Source: Chlamydomonas sphaeroides
Taxonomy: Eukaryota > Chlorophyta > Chlorophyceae > Chlamydomonadales > Chlamydomonadaceae
NCBI GenBank assembly: GCA_001662425.1
Contig: BDDC01001157.1
Coordinates: forward strand, 1 to 23,899
Direction of reading: 5' to 3'
Length of the DNA stretch: 23,899 nt
Shown here: piece by piece, positions 20,234-23,899 of the stretch
How the letters are laid out: every line of letters begins with the position of its first letter
How positions within the stretch are numbered: the stretch's first letter is position 1
Notes under the pieces: generated by a model
The model's database searches: none
The model's input: only the letters and a program-made list of their open reading frames with translations
What the model was told of the DNA's origin: nothing
Position numbers and translations under genes: made by a program

Positions 20234-20598
20234 TAGCAGCAGGCAGTATAGGTAGGACTGTTATGGGAGAGCCGCCGAGACAGCGGCGTATGTTGACCAT
20301 GGCAACGGCACATGAGCAGGATGTGGGATCGTTTGCGGATGAGTCGTGTCCTGGTAGACTGGGTGAAGGCGTGTACGGTACCGTGTGGTAGTTGCGAGGT
20401 GCTTGTGTGTTTGCATGGTTTGATTTGCTGACGGCAATATCGGGAATGCTGGGTCAGCAGATGTCGCAGCGCATGCGTGGAAGCTTGACGCGGGCTTGGG
20501 GTTGGGAAGATGGGTTGCATTGGCGATAGCAGTCTCACGCGGCTTGGAGTCCCCGCAGCAGCAGCGGGCAAGCTGGAAGGCGGGCACCTGACTCGTGG

Positions 20599-20603
20599 TG
20601 TAA
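20599..20603 (+). terminator. TGTAA, possible poly(A) signal of repeat-protein copy 1
   Basis: First TGTAA on the coding strand after the stop at 20233, giving a 3' UTR of about 370-380 nt. A second copy lies at 20996-21000, so either or both may be used. Confidence 0.5.
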
Positions 20604-20995
20604 GGTGTCGGCGATGGTATCTGCGGATCAAAGAGGGTGAAGGCAAATGGATTTTCGGGGTACATAGGGTGGAGGCAGTTGGTCTCGAGGGACTTGGGGG
20701 ACACATGCACGCACGTGTTCCCCGAGTGCGGCGTGAACATCACTTCAGCTCGACAGAATATGAAGTCAGCATTGCAAGTGGGTCCTGCTGTGAGTCCGGA
20801 CAAACATTGCCGGTGGCTGCCAACCGCCATATCGGATGGAGGGAACTGGATGCGAGGGTGGGCAGAGGGTGGGCGTCTGAAGGTAAGTTAGGTTACCCCT
20901 CACGGGAACTCGGCGCAACCGGCACCCACAGGCCCGGGCGACGATGCACTTATCACTCCGGTACTCCGACGCGACATTCCGCAGCTTGGTAGCCA

Positions 20996-21000
20996 TGTAA
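20996..21000 (+). terminator. Second TGTAA downstream of repeat-protein copy 1
   Basis: TGTAA 763 nt after the stop codon, an alternative distal poly(A) signal. The length is still within the normal range for green-algal 3' UTRs. Confidence 0.4.
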
Positions 21001-21254
21001 CAAAGATGATGCAGGCAGAGGCAACAGACGAGCACGCATGGGCAGCTATGCGGCGCCTCCGGACCCCGCGCACCCAGGTTGTCGGCCAGGGTTCGTGGCG
21101 GTCGCCCTATCATCCGCAACATGCAGGAGCTTTCACTGACCGTTGTCGGTCGTTTCCTTATATCAATGCTTGCATCAGGGACGTTTGTGTTCACCGCCAG
21201 ACGCCAAAGACCGAACACTGCTTCACATATGCTGCGCCACCAGCACGCGCAGCT

Positions 21255-21258
<4 letters not shown>

Positions 21259-21287
<29 letters not shown>
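21259..21287. repeat. (AT)14 microsatellite
   Basis: Twenty-nine bases of uninterrupted AT dinucleotides, about 350 bp before the start of repeat-protein copy 2. It is the only long AT tract in an otherwise GC-rich window. Confidence 0.95.
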
Positions 21288-21634
21288 CGTATCGTTTGAC
21301 ACAATTGCTGCACGTGAAAGCCACCTGGGTCAAGGGTTCTCCGCGGAGTTGACATAGCCGCGGAGCGGAGCGCGCTTATTGATAGGTATGAGTCGCGAGC
21401 TTCCATTATCAACAGCCATAGCGAATGTTGCGGGGTCCAGGCGGAGAGTAAAAGCGTCTGCCTTGCGCCCTGCTGAGCCTGCTCTCCCCGCTGTTGCGCT
21501 GCAGGCAAGGACTATGTCGCCAGCGAGCGCTCACGGTAGCACAGACGCCCAGTCTATGCGGCAGTAACTGAGGCACAGCGTCGCACCGGGGTAGCCCTTG
21601 GGCCAGCCCGGGGGCCCCCGGCAAGCCAGGCGCC

Positions 21635-23899
21635 ATGGAGGCTGAGGCGGGGCTGCAGTTCCTGGACGAGGACGAGGAGGAGCAGCAGGGCGCTGGTCAG
21701 CTTCCAGCTGCTGCTGCGGAGCCGGCGCTGGGCGGCAGTGGAGCAATCACCCTAGCGCCGCCCCTGGTGCTCCGCATTGCAAGGAACGGCATCCTCTCCG
21801 GTCGCAGGGCAATCCAGGCTGCCTTCCCGCAGCAGCTGGCTGCTCTAGGCTCCTATGAAGACCGCGCCAGGCAGCCCGTGGTGCTGCACACGCGGGAGGG
21901 CGCCGACGGACAGCAGCAGCTGCGGCCGTACAGGCTCGCCCTGTGCCGCCGTCAAGCAGGGGCCTGCAACATTGGCGGGGCCGCCCCGCTGCTCAGCGAC
22001 CTGGGGCTCAGAGACCAGCCAGGGTCGGAGCTGCAGCTGTCGCTCCTGCCCGATGGCCTGGTGGTGGTGGAGCCGGTACCAGAGGTCAGCTCTGCTGCCC
22101 GCCTGGTGCTCCTCGTAGCTGCGGGCTGTTGCCTCACTGGCTCTGCAGCCATCCGCGCCGCCTTCCCGCAGCAGGTGGCGGCGCTGCTGGCACAGGGCCG
22201 CGGCAAGCAGCCCGTGGTGCTGCACGTGCGGCAGGGCGCTGACGGCCAGCAGCAGCTGCGGCCGTATCAGGCGACCCTGCTACGCAGGGGTAGGGGCGGC
22301 TTGACGCTCAGCAGGTGCTCCCGGCTGCTCGCGAACCTGGGGCTGAAGCACCGCCTGGGGTTCAGGCTGACGCTGTCGGTGCTGCCCGACGGCAGTGCGG
22401 TGGTGCAGCCAACCGCGGCAGCTGCGCAGGCCGCGGCCAGCGCCCCGGACCCGCATTCGCTGTTGCTGACGAAGGGTGTGTGCCGCATGGGCAACATGTA
22501 CGTGCCGCAGCACATTGCGGGCTGGCTGCTGGGCGAGGCGGTGCTGCCTGTCGGACTGCCCAGCGGCGGGGCGGTGCCGCTGCGGGCGGCGGGCGGCCGG
22601 CACGGCCCTAGTCTGCTGGACGGCGCAACGCTCCGCAGCCGTGCGCCCGTCAAGGCCCGCGTAGTGGGCCAGCCCACGTGGATCATCCATGGCCTCACCC
22701 GCTGGCTGAGAGCCCGCGGCGCGCAGCCCGGAGACCGGCTGCGGCTGGCGGCGGTGCCGCCGGCCGCGGGCGAGGAGGGCGCGGCCGGCACGCGGGTCGC
22801 CGCGGTCGCGCTGAAGCTGCTGCGGCGGCGCTCGGCTGCCGCTGCTGCTGGCGAAGCCCGTGTGGCCGCAGCTGGGACCGCCGCCGACGACGACGAGGGC
22901 GTATCCAGCAGCGACGACGAGCAGGCGGGCCTGGTGCTCTGCGCCGCAAGAGGCGCCCTGCTGGTAGGCTGTCGAGCCATTCGCGCCGCCTTCCCGCAGC
23001 AGATGGCGTCGCTGGAGGTAGAGGGCCGCGGCGCCAAGAAGCCCGTGGTGCTGCACACACGGGAGGGCGCCGGTGGGCAGCAGCTGCGCCCCTATGGGCT
23101 CACTCTGGCTCGCGGTGCGCAGTACAAGCTTTCCGGCTGCTCCCGGCTGCTCGGGGACTTGGGGCTGAAGCGGCAGCGCCGTGCGGAGCTGCGGCTGTCG
23201 GTGCTGCCCGACGGCCGGGCCGTGGTGCAGCCCCTGGCGGCAGCAGCTGCGCAGGCCGCGGCCGGCGCCGGCGACCTCGACACGGTTATGCTACGGGAGA
23301 GCTTCTTCAAGTCACCCATGCTCAACATTCCCCAGCGCATCACAGCGCGGCTGCTGGGCGAGGCGGTGCTGGCGACAGGGCTGCCGGAGGGCGGCGCGGT
23401 GCCGGTGCGGGCGGCGGAGGGCCAGCCTCACGGGGGCCTGCTAGCGAGCGCGACGCTGCGCAGCTATGCGTGGTTGCGTGGTGCAGGCGGTGGAATCAAC
23501 TGGCGCGTCTACCGCATCATTGGCTGGCTGCGGGCCCTTGGAGCCGTGCCCGGCGACCGACTGGTCTTTGCTGCTGTCCTGGCGGCCGAGGGGGAGGAGG
23601 GAGCTGCGGGAACCCGGGCCACTGCCGTGTCCGTGGCGCTGCTGCGAGCATCATCGCAGCAGCACCAGCAGCAGCGTGCAGCGTGCAGCCCGGCTACAGC
23701 GGCAGCGCAGCAGCGGCCGGAGCGGGGACCGCTGGAGCAGGTACAGCTGCGGGAGCCTCGGCAGCAGCAGCGGGGCCGCGGCGGCGGCACGTCGAGCAGT
23801 GAGGACGGCTTCGATCCCAATGACGGCGGCAAGGGCGGCTCGCCTGGCGCTCGAGGCGGCTGGGAGACCGACAGCGCCGGCATGTACGGCAGCGCCCTG
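21635..23899 (+). CDS. Repeat protein with alternating A and B modules, copy 2 (3' end outside the window)
   Basis: An open frame of exactly 755 codons runs from ATG 21635 to the last base without a stop. The start context GCCATGGAGGC and the acidic MEAE start match copy 1. Module order is A1 (43-147), A2 (156-260), B1 (274-399), A3 (431-534), B2 (549-672), so it has one A module fewer than copy 1. The acidic linker with SSDDEQA between B1 and the last A is kept. After B2 comes a Gln-rich stretch and then SSEDGFDPNDGG and GARGGWETDSAGMYGSAL, nearly identical to copy 1 residues 808-842 in both protein and DNA. By analogy the frame should continue into an acidic region, an intron and a basic tail beyond the edge. 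The function is unknown; the cautions about B3 similarity for copy 1 apply here. Confidence 0.85.
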   Translation, partial: MEAEAGLQFLDEDEEEQQGAGQLPAAAAEPALGGSGAITLAPPLVLRIARNGILSGRRAIQAAFPQQLAALGSYEDRARQPVVLHTREGADGQQQLRPYRLALCRRQAGACNIGGAAPLLSDLGLRDQPGSELQLSLLPDGLVVVEPVPEVSSAARLVLLVAAGCCLTGSAAIRAAFPQQVAALLAQGRGKQPVVLHVRQGADGQQQLRPYQATLLRRGRGGLTLSRCSRLLANLGLKHRLGFRLTLSVLPDGSAVVQPTAAAAQAAASAPDPHSLLLTKGVCRMGNMYVPQHIAGWLLGEAVLPVGLPSGGAVPLRAAGGRHGPSLLDGATLRSRAPVKARVVGQPTWIIHGLTRWLRARGAQPGDRLRLAAVPPAAGEEGAAGTRVAAVALKLLRRRSAAAAAGEARVAAAGTAADDDEGVSSSDDEQAGLVLCAARGALLVGCRAIRAAFPQQMASLEVEGRGAKKPVVLHTREGAGGQQLRPYGLTLARGAQYKLSGCSRLLGDLGLKRQRRAELRLSVLPDGRAVVQPLAAAAAQAAAGAGDLDTVMLRESFFKSPMLNIPQRITARLLGEAVLATGLPEGGAVPVRAAEGQPHGGLLASATLRSYAWLRGAGGGINWRVYRIIGWLRALGAVPGDRLVFAAVLAAEGEEGAAGTRATAVSVALLRASSQQHQQQRAACSPATAAAQQRPERGPLEQVQLREPRQQQRGRGGGTSSSEDGFDPNDGGKGGSPGARGGWETDSAGMYGSAL

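Larger units (their letters stand above)
20234..21634. other. Intergenic: 3' UTR of repeat-protein copy 1 and 5' region of copy 2
   Basis: About 1.4 kb with lower GC than the flanking exons and no convincing coding frame. It contains two plus-strand TGTAA sequences and an (AT)n tract. The last 100 bp resemble the sequence before copy 1 in short pieces (GACGCCCAG, GCCATGGAGGC), which fits a duplication that included the 5' flank. Look-alike frames here have no codon bias. Confidence 0.6.

Overview
The window looks like nuclear DNA of a volvocine-type green alga (Chlamydomonadales, Chlorophyceae). The evidence is very high GC, C/G-ending codons, short introns with GTGCGT, GTGAGY or GTGGGT donors and pyrimidine-rich acceptors, TGTAA poly(A) signals downstream of stops, GC-rich minisatellites in introns, and long Ala/Gly/Pro/Gln insertions inside conserved protein folds. 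I cannot name the species. There is no sign of bacterial operons, rRNA, tRNA or CRISPR.

Layout, left to right. (1) About 1-1320, minus strand: the 5' part of an unidentified gene for a single-pass membrane protein; the first exons are clear, the rest is uncertain and runs toward or past the left edge. (2) 2133-9644, minus strand: a 12-exon gene for a beta-alanine-activating enzyme (AASDH/ACSF4 family): adenylation domain, phosphopantetheine carrier domain, then a PQQ-type beta-propeller. The exons join in frame to about 1776 residues. (3) 9645-9879: a 235-bp head-to-head promoter region. (4) 9880-14101, plus strand: a 9-exon gene for a membrane-anchored, probably mitochondrial, OMS1-like SAM methyltransferase (502 residues). 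(5) 14102-15391: no supported gene, but a perfect 34-bp palindrome just after the methyltransferase stop. (6) 15392-20233, plus strand: a two-exon gene for a 1567-residue protein made of two alternating, distantly B3-like repeat modules, an acidic Ser-rich region and a basic C-terminus. (7) 20234-21634: 3' UTR and intergenic DNA with two TGTAA signals and an (AT)n microsatellite. (8) 21635 to the right edge, plus strand: a second, tandem copy of the repeat-protein gene with one module fewer, cut off by the window end.

The two enzyme genes share a promoter region but nothing in the sequence shows that they work together. The most novel part is the tandem pair of repeat proteins: each has the order A-(A)-[A-B]-[A-B], where A is about 100 residues and B about 125. 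Their features suggest a nuclear, possibly nucleic-acid-binding, lineage-specific family. That function is inference. Exon coordinates come from reading splice sites and protein continuity by eye; they are internally consistent in phase but not tested against transcripts.
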